64,000 nt of DNA from Paenibacillus sp. JJ-100 (lineage in GTDB: Bacteria; Bacillota; Bacilli; Paenibacillales; Paenibacillaceae): assembly GCF_948329825.1 (NCBI RefSeq), contig NZ_CAOJCM010000002.1, positions 1,175,777-1,239,776 on the forward strand. Reading direction: 5' to 3'. Both the position numbers and the translations under genes were made by a program. The notes beneath the pieces are model-generated. The model was not told where the DNA came from, made no database searches, and was given only the letters and a program-made list of their open reading frames with translations. Every line of letters starts with the position of its first letter. Positions within the stretch are counted from its first letter, which is position 1. This document shows positions 38,878 to 48,454 of this stretch, in pieces.

Positions 38878-38897
38878 GATCCCGTTGTTACTTACAT

Positions 38898-39653
38898 TTA
38901 AAGATCCAACTTGACTCCGATGGGACAATGATCACTACCCAATACATGACAGTCAATATAGGCATCGGTCACACGTGGTGCAAGCTGATTGGACACGAGA
39001 AAATAATCAATACGCCAGCCTATGTTCCGCTCTCTAACCTTAGGCATATACGACCACCAACTGTACACATCCGTTTGATCTGGATGCAGGTGACGGAAGC
39101 TGTCCACATACCCTGATGCGAGCAGGTCAGTCATCTTGCCCCGCTCCTCATCCGTAAATCCGGAGTTCCCCATATTCGGCTTAGGATTTTTCAAGTCAAT
39201 CTCCTGGTGTGCCACATTCAAATCTCCACAGATGATGACAGGTTTTATCTGCTCCAACTGTAGAACATAAGAGCGAAAGCGATCTTCCCACTCCAGACGA
39301 TATGGCAAACGGGTCAAGTCTCGTTTCGCATTGGGCGTATATACATTGATCAGATAAAAGGCGTCATATTCCAGCGTGATCATTCGACCTTCCGGTTCAC
39401 TGTCCTCTTCCATACCATAACGAACCGATAACGGTTGGATGCGGCTGAATACAGCTGTACCAGAGTATCCTTTTTTGATCGCATAATTCCAATACTGGTA
39501 GACTTCTTCCCCCAAATCCATCTCAATCTGCCCCGCCTGTAGCTTCGTCTCCTGAAGACAGAAAATATCGGCATCACTTTGACGATAGTAATCCATAAAT
39601 CCTTTATTCACACACGCTCGAAGTCCGTTCACATTCCAGGACACCAGCTTCAT
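38898..39653 (-). CDS. exoA: Exodeoxyribonuclease III / AP endonuclease
   Basis: 251 aa. ExoIII-family motifs: LVSWNVNGLRACVNKGF, IFCLQETKL (catalytic Glu), NVYTPNAKRDL, ICGDLNVAHQEIDL (Asp/Asn), WRIDYFLVS, and GSDHCPI with the catalytic Asp-His. Acts in base-excision repair at abasic sites. GAGGAG precedes the ATG. It is ~120 nt after the GNAT gene on the same strand. Confidence 0.95.
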   Translation of the reverse strand: MKLVSWNVNGLRACVNKGFMDYYRQSDADIFCLQETKLQAGQIEMDLGEEVYQYWNYAIKKGYSGTAVFSRIQPLSVRYGMEEDSEPEGRMITLEYDAFYLINVYTPNAKRDLTRLPYRLEWEDRFRSYVLQLEQIKPVIICGDLNVAHQEIDLKNPKPNMGNSGFTDEERGKMTDLLASGYVDSFRHLHPDQTDVYSWWSYMPKVRERNIGWRIDYFLVSNQLAPRVTDAYIDCHVLGSDHCPIGVKLDL

Positions 39654-39770
39654 ATTCTCATCTCCTCACATCGATCCAATATACCATGAGCCCAATTCAC
39701 GGGACAAGACATCGCGATGTGGGGACGGGGATAGGTACCATCAACATGGGGTTGAAAATGAAGAACTCTC

Positions 39771-40328
39771 TCAGGTATCACTTTGCAGCTTGGAGAAGAC
39801 AGCCAGATCAATGTATCTGCCCTTCTCAAACTCATGCTGTCGCAGCAAGCCTTCCTTCTGAAAGCCCAGCTTATGTAGTAAACGAATGGACGCCTCATTA
39901 CTCGGGTCCACTTTCGCTTCAATTTTGTTCAATTGCATCTGGTTGAATCCAAACTCCAGTACCGCCCGGGCAACCTCTGTCATCACACCCTTCCCCCAGT
40001 ATGATGAGAGCAGATCATATCCGATCTCTGCCCGGTGATGTTGTTCTTCATATCCCAGATATCCACACGTTCCAATTACTCGATGCGATTCCTTATCTTC
40101 GATCATCCAGCGTAGACCCGTTTGTTCCTTAAAAATCTTCTTATACCAGCTCATCTCATCCAGTGCATCCTGTTCGGATTCAAAAGGAGTGAAAGGTATA
40201 TATTCTACAACTGTCGCATCCGAATACAGGGCCAGCAGATCCCCGCTGTCTCTGTCTGTTGCCGCGCGAAGAATGAAACGATCCGTATGTAGTTGAGGAA
40301 ATGTGTCAAACTGAAATGATGTACTCAT
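39771..40328 (-). CDS. RimJ/RimL-type GNAT acetyltransferase
   Basis: 185 aa. GNAT fold: TDRFILRAATDRDSGDLLAL at the N-terminus, VIGTCGYLGYEEQHHRAEIG, acetyl-CoA loop YDLLSSYWGKGVMTEVARAV, EAKVDPSNEASIRLLHKLGF. Members acetylate protein N-termini or small molecules; the target is unknown. AAGGAG lies before the ATG. Confidence 0.9.
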   Translation of the reverse strand: MSTSFQFDTFPQLHTDRFILRAATDRDSGDLLALYSDATVVEYIPFTPFESEQDALDEMSWYKKIFKEQTGLRWMIEDKESHRVIGTCGYLGYEEQHHRAEIGYDLLSSYWGKGVMTEVARAVLEFGFNQMQLNKIEAKVDPSNEASIRLLHKLGFQKEGLLRQHEFEKGRYIDLAVFSKLQSDT

Positions 40329-40482
40329 CCGTCGTTCTCCTTATCTCTATCAATATGTATAGAAGTTGAATCTACAAGTGCGGAATAGGTTCCCGTGTTA
40401 TTTTACTACGCTCACCCATTAAATACCAAGCACACAAAGGAACAATACAGGGCTAATCTAGCTTATATCCTTTGAATGAAGA

Positions 40483-40505
40483 ACAGCCTGCTGTGAGCAG
40501 GCTGT
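40483..40505 (-). terminator. Terminator of GH43-GH30 operon
   Basis: ACAGCCTGCT-gtg-AGCAGGCTGT perfect 10-bp stem followed by TCTTC on the minus strand, 40 nt past the GH30 stop. Confidence 0.7.
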
Positions 40506-40543
40506 TCTCCGTATATCATGCAACTACGGAGAGAACATTCATT

Positions 40544-42388
40544 TTAATTCACCTTAACCAGACTCCACTGCTGATTCGCTCCGCCGTTATCCTCCCACTG
40601 AATCGTAGAAGCGCCTGCACTCATCGATCCTTGATTGATATCGACGGTGAGTCCGCTGTTGCGATTCGCCAGTACCACATATCCGCCCACATCAATAGGT
40701 AACCACTGCTGGTTGTACCCTCCGTTAGCCTGCCACTGAATCAGTGCTGCACCGCCCTGTGTGGAGCCTGAGTTGACATCAAGTAGCAGTCCGCTGCCTA
40801 CATTTCGAATATTGTAATATCCGTTACCAACAGGCTCCAGCTTCCATTGTTGATTAGCTGCTCCGTTATCATTCCACTGAATAATGGTCGCTCCTCCAGC
40901 AGACGAAGCCCCATTCACATCCAATACAAGCCCGCTATTGCGATTCACAAGCTTGTAAATCGTCCCTGCTTCATACCCTGTACTGCCACGATAGGACGCG
41001 CCAGAGATGACATACGTGGTTACTGAGTTTGCTTTAGCCGTCGCTGTGAATGTTTTGTTTTGAATTGGTAGGTTGGTGAGTTGTTGTAATTGTTCCGCTC
41101 CGGAAGTTCGATAGACCTGAACAGAAGAGCCTACACTCGAGAAGCGGCTCAAATCATAGGTTACGGTTGTATCCGTAGATTCCGAGTTTGTCGTGACCAG
41201 TACAACTTTACCAGATGCTGCATCATATGCTGCAAGGGTATTTGCATCACTCATACCAATGATCTTATAGCCTGGGCGGATAAATTTACTGTAATTGCCC
41301 ATCACATAATATTTCTGATTTACAGTGTAACTGCTCGTTTTGGTATTGTTCAGTACGTTCTTGAAAAATCCCCAGCCTTCCGCGCTATCTACAGCCTGCC
41401 AGTATACCCAAGCCGTAGCCCCCATATTGCGCATGTCCTTTAGGATTGTTCGTGACATCGTAAGTCCACTTGCATCCCCGTCTCCGTATTCAGATGCCCA
41501 TAGGGGTTTACCAGCAGAAGCTGCCGTATTACGTAATGCCGTTCGGTTATTGCCGTTATACGTATGGGTATTAATCTGGCTGATCGCTGCCTGCACAGTA
41601 GTACTGTAACTCTTAAAAGAGGTGTTGGTATCATCCAGATTATTTTCTTCCGGTGCACTCAGCTTGGTGGTCAGCCCTTTGGCATTCAGAGATGCCTGAA
41701 CCTGACTTAATATCGCATTCTGCTCCGCTCTGCCAAAGTGCATTCCCTCCTGATCATTACCTAGCTTCCACCAATTCGAGATCGGTTCATTCAGTGGTGT
41801 CACCGTATCAAATGTAATGCCCCAGTGATCCCGGAAATGCTTCACAACCTCGGTCAAATAATCGGCAAAATCATCGTAGTAGTCCGGTTTGAGGTTATTC
41901 TCGCCATTCGCTGCACCCGAGACGCTGCCACTGATCGTCATCCAGTAAGGTGCCGAGTTAGCAAAAGCTTCAATAATGTTGACTCCCTGCGCCTTGGCAG
42001 CTTGTAAAATGTAACGTTGGTTCGCGTCGGCAGTCCAGTCGTATACACCTGGAGAAGGTTGAAACCCGGGAACTGCTTTGCGATATTCAAGAACGTTGGA
42101 CGACGGATCATCCCCGCCACCGATGTTATATCTCAGAATATTCATGCCAATTCCTGTCGATCGATTAAACATTTTCTCGACATACTCATCCCGATTTGAA
42201 TATTCACCAACGACCTTTCCCCACCAAGCCAGCGATGTGCCCCAGCCTTCAACAGTCTGATACTGTTTTGACGGATCAGCGATTGCCGTATAAACTCCCG
42301 CAGCCGACACTTCGGACCCTGAAAACAAGCTTCCAGCCAGTAGCGTTCCGCTCAGCAGCACCGCACTCATTCGTTGTAACCATTTCAT
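40544..42388 (-). CDS. Secreted GH30 glycosidase (endo-beta-1,6-galactanase-like) with CBM13
   Basis: 614 aa from ATG 42388 (AAGGAG 8 nt upstream; the GTG at 42397 overlaps that site). Signal peptide (ends near VSAA). The GH30 (beta/alpha)8 plus beta-sandwich domain shows YQTVEGWGTSLAWWGKVVGE, ILRYNIGGGDDPSSN, acid/base Glu in TPLNEPISNWWK and nucleophile Glu in WASEYGDGD. The opening motif resembles GH30 beta-1,6-galactanases (subfamily 5) more than xylanases or glucosylceramidases. The C-terminal ~140 residues are a ricin-type beta-trefoil (CBM13): three repeats with LVLDVNGASS, LLLDVNSGST, LTVDINQGSM and Q-x-W. Second gene of an operon with GH43. Confidence 0.88.
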   Translation of the reverse strand: MKWLQRMSAVLLSGTLLAGSLFSGSEVSAAGVYTAIADPSKQYQTVEGWGTSLAWWGKVVGEYSNRDEYVEKMFNRSTGIGMNILRYNIGGGDDPSSNVLEYRKAVPGFQPSPGVYDWTADANQRYILQAAKAQGVNIIEAFANSAPYWMTISGSVSGAANGENNLKPDYYDDFADYLTEVVKHFRDHWGITFDTVTPLNEPISNWWKLGNDQEGMHFGRAEQNAILSQVQASLNAKGLTTKLSAPEENNLDDTNTSFKSYSTTVQAAISQINTHTYNGNNRTALRNTAASAGKPLWASEYGDGDASGLTMSRTILKDMRNMGATAWVYWQAVDSAEGWGFFKNVLNNTKTSSYTVNQKYYVMGNYSKFIRPGYKIIGMSDANTLAAYDAASGKVVLVTTNSESTDTTVTYDLSRFSSVGSSVQVYRTSGAEQLQQLTNLPIQNKTFTATAKANSVTTYVISGASYRGSTGYEAGTIYKLVNRNSGLVLDVNGASSAGGATIIQWNDNGAANQQWKLEPVGNGYYNIRNVGSGLLLDVNSGSTQGGAALIQWQANGGYNQQWLPIDVGGYVVLANRNSGLTVDINQGSMSAGASTIQWEDNGGANQQWSLVKVN

Positions 42389-42437
42389 ACACTTCACTCC
42401 TTATCTGATTTTAGATAAGTCACCAGGCATGTGGATG

Positions 42438-43775
42438 TTACGGAGCAATCTCTCGAAAGGTCGCATCGGATCGATCGAGAGCCGTAACCACCGGTTCTAG
42501 CCGCAGCACTTGATCGTAATGCCGCAAATACAGGTTCGGATTGTTAAATAGAGAGTAAGAAGTCCAGCTTGCATTAGCCAGTCCATTTACTCGTTTGAAT
42601 GTCGCATCATTGCGGAATGCTGCACTACCGTCATTTTTCACCAGCATCATATTGCCATTATTATTGCGCAGGAAATAACCGGGATAATTCATCGCCTCAA
42701 ACGAGATGCCCATACCATTGGCTAAGCCAGGAACGACTCGAAATTGAGCATCCTCTGCCGGACTCACGCTGGCATCGATACGAGCCTGATAGTTATAGTG
42801 GCGAATGAAGCTGCCCGGGAAGTTAAAAGATTCAAGCTTTCGAATATCCCCCGGTTGTCCTGTCTCCTTCAGTACGGTCATATGGCGAACCATACCGGAC
42901 AGACCCGTAATTTCCTTTTTACCACTCCAGCTCTGGAAGTTATCCGACGAATCGCTGTAATAATATTTGTGGTCTGCATACCCATCGAAATACATCCTCC
43001 AAGAACCGTTATCCAGTTGGATGAGCGCCGGCCCTTCTACCCATGAACCCCAGCCAGCCCAGTTTCCTGTGCCTTTGAATGTATATGGTCCTTTTAGAGA
43101 GTTGGAGGTGGCATATTCAATGTATTTAGTCGTTTCGTTCTTCGTAAATGCATGATAGGTTGAGCCTGTCTTCACTACAAAGGTATCGATGTAATTGGCC
43201 GCAAGACCTGTAAGCACCTCAGGTGCTGACCATGATGTGGATGCCAAATTGCCATTTGATGCGGTTATGACATGTGGTTTGAAGTTTTCATAATTGCCTG
43301 GGGAGAGTGAAACGATGATGTTCACACTGCCATTCGTGTCTTTGAACCATTCCGGTGCCCAGGTATGCGCGATGGGGGTTGAGGTAGACAGTGTGATGTT
43401 GCGGACAAACGTCCAATTGATCTTGTCTGGGCTGGATGCGATACCAATCGTATGCCCTGACCAGTTGGTGGTATATACCACATAATACAAGCCATCGGTG
43501 TGTTTCATGATGCTGGGATCGCGGATCAGATCAGACGCAGGTGGAGTATACGCCGGACCTTTCAGCAGACCATAGTGTGTCGCGTCATATGACTCGTAGA
43601 TATACATGTTAGACTCACTTATGTTCGTAAAGGCTGTCATCGTATACACACTGGTTGTTGCTCTGACTGGATTAGGGAACGCAACAGTGAATATCATCAT
43701 CAGTCCTATCGTAAGTAGGAGTACAGCTTTATATCTCCCCCACTGCTCTTTCATACCTTTCCTTTTCGTTAACAT
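42438..43775 (-). CDS. Secreted GH43-like glycosidase with CBM42 (AbfB)
   Basis: 445 aa (AAGGAG 8 nt before ATG 43775). The signal peptide ends near VRA. A five-bladed propeller domain follows: DLIRDPSIMKHTDGLYYVVY with the likely general-base Asp, HTWAPEWFKDTNG, and GWGSWVEGPALIQL with the likely acid Glu. The C-terminal ~140 residues are an arabinose-binding AbfB/CBM42 domain (LESFNFPGSFIRHYNY, NYPGYFLRN, NPNLYLRHYD). The subfamily cannot be fixed by eye (arabinofuranosidase or exo-beta-1,3-galactanase). With the GH30 and GH35 it suggests attack on type II arabinogalactan. A perfect cre lies at 43961. Confidence 0.86.
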   Translation of the reverse strand: MLTKRKGMKEQWGRYKAVLLLTIGLMMIFTVAFPNPVRATTSVYTMTAFTNISESNMYIYESYDATHYGLLKGPAYTPPASDLIRDPSIMKHTDGLYYVVYTTNWSGHTIGIASSPDKINWTFVRNITLSTSTPIAHTWAPEWFKDTNGSVNIIVSLSPGNYENFKPHVITASNGNLASTSWSAPEVLTGLAANYIDTFVVKTGSTYHAFTKNETTKYIEYATSNSLKGPYTFKGTGNWAGWGSWVEGPALIQLDNGSWRMYFDGYADHKYYYSDSSDNFQSWSGKKEITGLSGMVRHMTVLKETGQPGDIRKLESFNFPGSFIRHYNYQARIDASVSPAEDAQFRVVPGLANGMGISFEAMNYPGYFLRNNNGNMMLVKNDGSAAFRNDATFKRVNGLANASWTSYSLFNNPNLYLRHYDQVLRLEPVVTALDRSDATFREIAP

Positions 43776-43960
43776 GAACTCAGCTCCTTATCCTGCATAA
43801 GATCATATTGGACTGTCTTCTGACTGATTGAACAGCGTTCCTGATAAACATTTGCGATTGAACACTGATGCTAACATTCGTCTTTAGCCAAGCAGCACCT
43901 TACAGATGATATCTGTCCCATTTACATGAAACACCACCTCCTTTATGAATATCCATCCAT
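43776..43960 (-). promoter_or_regulatory. Long 5' leader of GH43-GH30 operon with SD-ATG-TAA
   Basis: The leader of ~165 nt contains AAAGGAGGTGG followed 9 nt later by ATG-TAA, a start codon directly followed by a stop (near 43924-43940). In another frame a GTG 2 nt after the site begins a 16-codon ORF (VFHVNGTDIICKVLLG). GTTCAATC occurs twice. No terminator is seen, so the purpose is unclear. Confidence 0.4.
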
Positions 43961-43976
43961 ATGTATGCGTTTACAT
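43961..43976 (-). promoter_or_regulatory. cre site of GH43-GH30 operon
   Basis: ATGTATGCGTTTACAT (reverse ATGTAAACGCATACAT) matches WTGNAARCGNWWWCAW at every position. On the minus strand a weak promoter TTCCAA-17-ATACAT overlaps it. CcpA repression is expected. Confidence 0.75.
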
Positions 43977-44059
43977 TTTTCGTTTGGAATTTTCCTTACC
44001 GCTATTGATAAGACGATATAAGCTCACATGTGTCGCTTTCCTTTCAACATAAAAACAAT

Positions 44060-44149
44060 TCCCTCATTCTCATATAGAACCGTTTAAGTACAAGATTCGT
44101 CATGCAGATCCAGCTCTCCTGTAATTGTGGCACATATAAGAATGAGGGA
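44060..44149 (-). terminator. Long-loop inverted repeat after GH35
   Basis: 16-bp arms (44060-44075 and 44134-44149; TCCCTCATTCT core) enclose 58 nt; AATTGTTTTTATG follows on the minus strand. Probable GH35 terminator or RNA-stability element, about 95 nt past the stop. Confidence 0.55.
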
Positions 44150-44242
44150 TATTCATTGTAATATTCCTGATATTTCTGCGATACTCTTTGTTATCCGTTA
44201 CATACTACTGCCATTCATTATCGAATCATATTTTTAATATTT

Positions 44243-47182
44243 CTATTTCCCAACCATGACCCACGGATAACGTGACATCTCATCCAGCATCAGCCGTACC
44301 CGTTCCGGTGTTCTTCCTTCTTCGTCAAAAATAAGCAATTCATTCTCTTCCTTCAGCCACGCAACCGGAATTTTGTAGTCCTCCTGCGGTCCAATCTGCC
44401 AATACCGCCCCAGATGGTGACCGTTCACATGAATCGTGCCCTTACTCATGCCTGTCAGTCGAATCATGAGGTTTACTTTATGGCATTCGTCTGTGACAGG
44501 CTGCGCAAAACGCCAGCGGTACCAGACGGGCTGACCATATGAAGCGGAACGTTCCGCCGGATCAAACGATTCCCATGACACAGGAAGCAATGCATCCGTA
44601 CCTGCCATTCGCCAATCCTGAAGCTGATGCTCATTCTGATAAGTAATCAGCTCCAGTCGATTCAGCGGTGACTGACTATATGGCATTTCTAATGTATTCA
44701 CGACTCCCGGCTTCACATAGCTGGACAAGTCCAGTGTCTGAAACGCAAACCAGTCCCGATAGGCAGGCATCGGAATTTCGGTGCCGTTAATACGTATGCC
44801 TTTGCTCAGAGCACCTGTAAGTACCGCCCCATCCATATCTCCCAGCACAAAGTTTCGACGGAGCATCATTCCTACCGGTAACGAGTTCACCTCATTCAGA
44901 TGCACAGTTCCTGTCTCCATCTGCCAATCACGGCGAATATCTTGTGTTTGACCACCGAGGAACACGGCTCCTGCCACACCCTTGCGTTCCCCAAGATACG
45001 GAGAAAAGTTCAGCCTACCCATGTGCTGCACAAGAATCTGCAATGTATTCTGCCCCTGAAACACCTGAATCGGAACCGCTGCTGCACCAACCTGACGCAC
45101 TAGCGCTTGCTGAGTACCGTTCACCATAATTCTGGCGGTATCCTGGATATTCGGCAGAATGAGGTTCGTTGTTCCATTCTCTGCACTATCAAAATCACAT
45201 TCATACAATAGATAGCCAAAGTCTTGACCGTATTCCGAAAAATCCATCGGTTGCCCGCTCGCAGAGCGTTGCTGTGCCGTTAATGTAACACGTGAGTAAT
45301 CAGGAATACCGGACAGCACCGGTGCCACCGGAACCATCGGAGCAACAGCATTCGCCAAGACGGACGGGCGGTCTTTATCCGCAGCAGATATCGATTCAGG
45401 CTGTGTCTCCACTTCTTGAATGCAAAACTCACGACCTGTCCGTGTCTGTTCGCCATCTTGCCAATCGCCTAACAACATTATCGTACGATCTGGATCAGCG
45501 ATCATGCCCTTCACTTGCCCGGATGCGGTGACATCTACATCATCAAAACCGATGGCGTAGCGCAAGTTCTGGCGATCTGACGATTCCACACGCCATGTAC
45601 GATTCATCGTGTCCCGATCCAGAATGACGAATCGAATGGAGGTACCGTTGGCTTCAATACGCATCATACCCGGTTCCTGAAAATGAAACAGGTCAAAGCG
45701 GTAAGCATTCCTCGTTGCATCCTGCTCAACCAGAACTTGCACCGTGCTATCTTTCAGAATTAAATCTCCTGCGTCCGATGCCTGTTTCGCTCCCAGTTCC
45801 AGTTCAATCACGGAGCGTTGTCCTCGATCTGCTGTGACGAACAACGTCAGTTCTCCATTAATCTCTTCATTACCGGTGATTAGAGCTCCTGCAGTCAGGT
45901 ACACCTGATCCGCAATGAGCACACGATCCAGCACTGGCACAATCTGACCTGGATGAATGGACACTGGTAATGTACGACCTTCTTCAAGCGTAATATTCAC
46001 CGTCTCACGTTCATCCTTGTGACTCTCCACGAACCAGACCTTCTCCTGCCCTGCCTGCCTTCCACGCACGGAGATGCCAATCGGATGCCGAACCTGAATC
46101 TGTTCATCAGCAATGTTCTCGGACTCCATCAGTACTGATGCAAATGCACGCACAAAATAAGAAAGGTTTTTGGTCACTGCATATTTGGGCGTAACCCGTC
46201 CATATTCACTGAGCGGGGCATCGTAATCGTAAGATGTAATCATAAAAATATCACTACTGCCCAGCGTTCTCCCGCCATATCCTCCAAAATTAGTTCCGCC
46301 ATAGAACATGTAATAACTGATCCCGGTATACCCCGCGCGCAGAATCTCCATAATTCTTCTATCTAGCAGCGATGCGGTCTTCTGGATGGCGGAAGGCCCT
46401 CCCCAATGTTCAAACCAGCCGGTCCAAAATTCAGTAACGATCTTTGGTGTGTCCGGCTGTTTCGCCCGCAATTTGGCGTAATGTTCATCGGCACCCGACC
46501 AGAAGTTCGCTCCCTCGATGGTGCCTTCTGCTCCACCTACACAAGTGATAAGCGGAACGTCTATCCCTCGTTCCAATATCCCATCCCTCAGTGTGTTCAT
46601 ATGTGCGCTTGCCGCCTCATCATCCATCAGATATCCGTACTCATTCTCGACCTGAACCAAGATCACTGTTCCTCCAGCAGATAACTGACGCTTGCGAATA
46701 ATCGGGATGATCTGGTCAAAATATAGATGAACATAATGGAGGTACGTTTCGTTATTTTCACGAAATTTCACGCCATCCTTCGTACCTAGCCAGTACGGAA
46801 ACCCGCCAAAATCCCACTCTGCGCAAATAAATGGACCCGGACGTGCAATGACCCACATGCCCAGCTCTGCACACAGATCAAGGAATGCGCCACAATCATT
46901 ATCCCCCTCGAAGGACCATTGTCCCTCCTCAGGTTCGTGTACGTTCCATGCAAAATAGGTATCAATGCAGTTCATGCCTGCCAGCTTCGCTTTCATTAGA
47001 ACGTCACGCCAATCCTCTTTCGGCATACGGAAATAATGAATAGTCGCACTGTTCAAAAAGATACGTTCACCATTCAAATAGAAGCTTCGTGCATCATACG
47101 TCAGTTCAGGCTGACTTTTTCTCACACCGCTGTTGCTATTATTTTCTTGATCATGTATCGAAAGGGACGTCTGTTCAATCAA
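44243..47182 (-). CDS. Cytoplasmic beta-galactosidase (GH35)
   Basis: 979 aa from TTG 47182: GGAGGGGG lies 6 nt upstream, whereas the longer ATG frame (47236) begins inside the LacI-type operators with no ribosome site. No signal peptide. GH35 barrel: YLNGERIFLNSATIHYFRMP, NCIDTYFAWNVHEPEEG, RPGPFICAEWDFGGFPYWL, acid/base Glu in VQVENEYG, nucleophile Glu in VTEFWTGWFEHWGG, YYMFYGGTNFGG. C-terminal beta-sandwich domains follow, ending with WYRWRFAQPV and GHHLGRYWQIGPQ. It removes terminal beta-galactose from imported galacto-oligosaccharides released by the secreted GH43/GH30. Controlled by the LacI regulator next to it. Confidence 0.92.
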   Translation of the reverse strand: MIEQTSLSIHDQENNSNSGVRKSQPELTYDARSFYLNGERIFLNSATIHYFRMPKEDWRDVLMKAKLAGMNCIDTYFAWNVHEPEEGQWSFEGDNDCGAFLDLCAELGMWVIARPGPFICAEWDFGGFPYWLGTKDGVKFRENNETYLHYVHLYFDQIIPIIRKRQLSAGGTVILVQVENEYGYLMDDEAASAHMNTLRDGILERGIDVPLITCVGGAEGTIEGANFWSGADEHYAKLRAKQPDTPKIVTEFWTGWFEHWGGPSAIQKTASLLDRRIMEILRAGYTGISYYMFYGGTNFGGYGGRTLGSSDIFMITSYDYDAPLSEYGRVTPKYAVTKNLSYFVRAFASVLMESENIADEQIQVRHPIGISVRGRQAGQEKVWFVESHKDERETVNITLEEGRTLPVSIHPGQIVPVLDRVLIADQVYLTAGALITGNEEINGELTLFVTADRGQRSVIELELGAKQASDAGDLILKDSTVQVLVEQDATRNAYRFDLFHFQEPGMMRIEANGTSIRFVILDRDTMNRTWRVESSDRQNLRYAIGFDDVDVTASGQVKGMIADPDRTIMLLGDWQDGEQTRTGREFCIQEVETQPESISAADKDRPSVLANAVAPMVPVAPVLSGIPDYSRVTLTAQQRSASGQPMDFSEYGQDFGYLLYECDFDSAENGTTNLILPNIQDTARIMVNGTQQALVRQVGAAAVPIQVFQGQNTLQILVQHMGRLNFSPYLGERKGVAGAVFLGGQTQDIRRDWQMETGTVHLNEVNSLPVGMMLRRNFVLGDMDGAVLTGALSKGIRINGTEIPMPAYRDWFAFQTLDLSSYVKPGVVNTLEMPYSQSPLNRLELITYQNEHQLQDWRMAGTDALLPVSWESFDPAERSASYGQPVWYRWRFAQPVTDECHKVNLMIRLTGMSKGTIHVNGHHLGRYWQIGPQEDYKIPVAWLKEENELLIFDEEGRTPERVRLMLDEMSRYPWVMVGK

Positions 47183-47225
47183 CGTAATCCCCCTCCTTCT
47201 TTTTGAATTGATGGAAACCGTTCTT

Positions 47226-47255
47226 TTGAAACCCATTTCATGAAATCGGTTTCAT
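47226..47255. promoter_or_regulatory. Tandem overlapping LacI-type operators in GH35 leader
   Basis: TTGAAACCCATTTCAT (47226-47241) and ATGAAATCGGTTTCAT (47240-47255) both fit (A/T)TGAAA-N4-TTTCAT and share two bases, together making a near-perfect 26-bp palindrome. The same motif occurs before the lacI-type gene (48457-48472). They lie 50-80 nt after the predicted transcription start, suited to road-block repression. Confidence 0.7.
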
Positions 47256-47312
47256 TATGTACAAATATAAAACCCATTCCATGATGATGAAAAGGGTCCC
47301 ATTGACGCCCTC

Positions 47313-47342
47313 ATTATATTTCACGCCACAAGGGAATGTCAA
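47313..47342 (-). promoter_or_regulatory. SigA promoter of GH35
   Basis: On the minus strand a perfect TTGACA (47342-47337), an 18-nt spacer and a perfect TATAAT (47318-47313). Start expected near 47306. Confidence 0.75.
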
Positions 47343-47370
47343 CGCTTTAATTTTGAAATACAGACCCACT

Positions 47371-48399
47371 CTACCGAACAGCAGGTCCTGTACTCTGGCG
47401 GAGAATCAACCTCGGTTGCAATATATTCTGCTTCTTCGGTTTGCCTTGGTTAATCAACTCATGCAGTACATCGACAGCCTGTTTGCCCAATTGATACGTA
47501 TTCTGGGATATCGTTGTCAACTCAGGGATAACGGCACTTGCAAGGGGTGTATCATCGAATCCAATAATCGAAATGTCTTTCGGGATCGATAATCCACGCT
47601 CTATAGTGGATTTGATCGCACCGATTGCATTATTGTCGTTCACACAAATAACTGCGGTTGGCGGATTGGCCACTTCCAGCAGTTTAGACATCTCCCGCTT
47701 GCCGTCGTCGATGGAGAAACCGCCTAACAACTGACGTTCTTTCGGTATTTCAATCCCATACTCCCGAAGTTTCTTCTGCACCGCTTTAACTTTAACCGTG
47801 GTTGTAGAAGATTCCTTCATGCCTCCTATAAAAGCAATCTCCCGATGCCCAAGCTCAAGCAGATGCTCTGCTGCCATAGCAGCTCCAACTCCCTCATCGG
47901 TGTATACCCGGTGGAGTCCACTCTTTGCAATGTTACCATTGACTAGCACAATCGGCATATGCTTACTCATATCGATCAATTCTTGTGCCATGTTATCTGG
48001 ACAGACCTGCAAGTTAATGCGTCCGCCGAGAAAGATGATCCCATCCACCCGCTTCTCTCGCAAAATGGACAGATATTCCGATTCCCTGCTATTATCCCCC
48101 GCGGTGTTGCAGAGGAAAAAAGTATAGCCAAGCCCGCGAGCTTCATTCTCTGCACCCCAGAACACTTCCGGGAAGAAGGGATTGGTGATGTCGGGTAAAA
48201 TGATGGCAATGGTGCCTGTCTCTTTCTTGATCAGACTGCGCGCCTGCGCATTCAGCTGGAACTGATGTTTCTCGATAATCGACATAATCTTCTCTCGTGT
48301 GCTGGCACGAACAGGCGCCGTGTCGTTCAACACCCGGGAGACGGTCGACACAGATACGTTTGCTTCTTTCGCAATATCATATATGGTGATCGATGTCAT
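47371..48399 (-). CDS. LacI-family transcriptional regulator of galactan locus
   Basis: 342 aa. The N-terminal HTH ITIYDIAKEANVSVSTVSRV plus hinge helix (SLIKKETG) is followed by a periplasmic-binding-protein-like sugar domain (IAIILPDITNPFFPEVFWGA, VYTDEGVGAAMAAEHLLELG, AVICVNDNNAIGAI, IIGFDDTPLAS). GGAAGG precedes the ATG. It sits directly upstream of GH35 on the same strand. The ATGAAA-N4-TTTCAT palindrome occurs in both promoters, which points to autoregulation and control of GH35, probably lifted by a galactose-containing sugar. Confidence 0.93.
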   Translation of the reverse strand: MTSITIYDIAKEANVSVSTVSRVLNDTAPVRASTREKIMSIIEKHQFQLNAQARSLIKKETGTIAIILPDITNPFFPEVFWGAENEARGLGYTFFLCNTAGDNSRESEYLSILREKRVDGIIFLGGRINLQVCPDNMAQELIDMSKHMPIVLVNGNIAKSGLHRVYTDEGVGAAMAAEHLLELGHREIAFIGGMKESSTTTVKVKAVQKKLREYGIEIPKERQLLGGFSIDDGKREMSKLLEVANPPTAVICVNDNNAIGAIKSTIERGLSIPKDISIIGFDDTPLASAVIPELTTISQNTYQLGKQAVDVLHELINQGKPKKQNILQPRLILRQSTGPAVR

Positions 48400-48454
48400 A
48401 GAAGGACCTTCCTTTTCTCTATTTACCTGCTTATCATACCAGATAAGATATCTC

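Noticed and set aside
40544..40980. Three similar segments in the GH30 C-terminus considered as DNA tandem repeats
   Set aside because: They are the three lobes of a ricin-type beta-trefoil (CBM13), a protein-level repeat.
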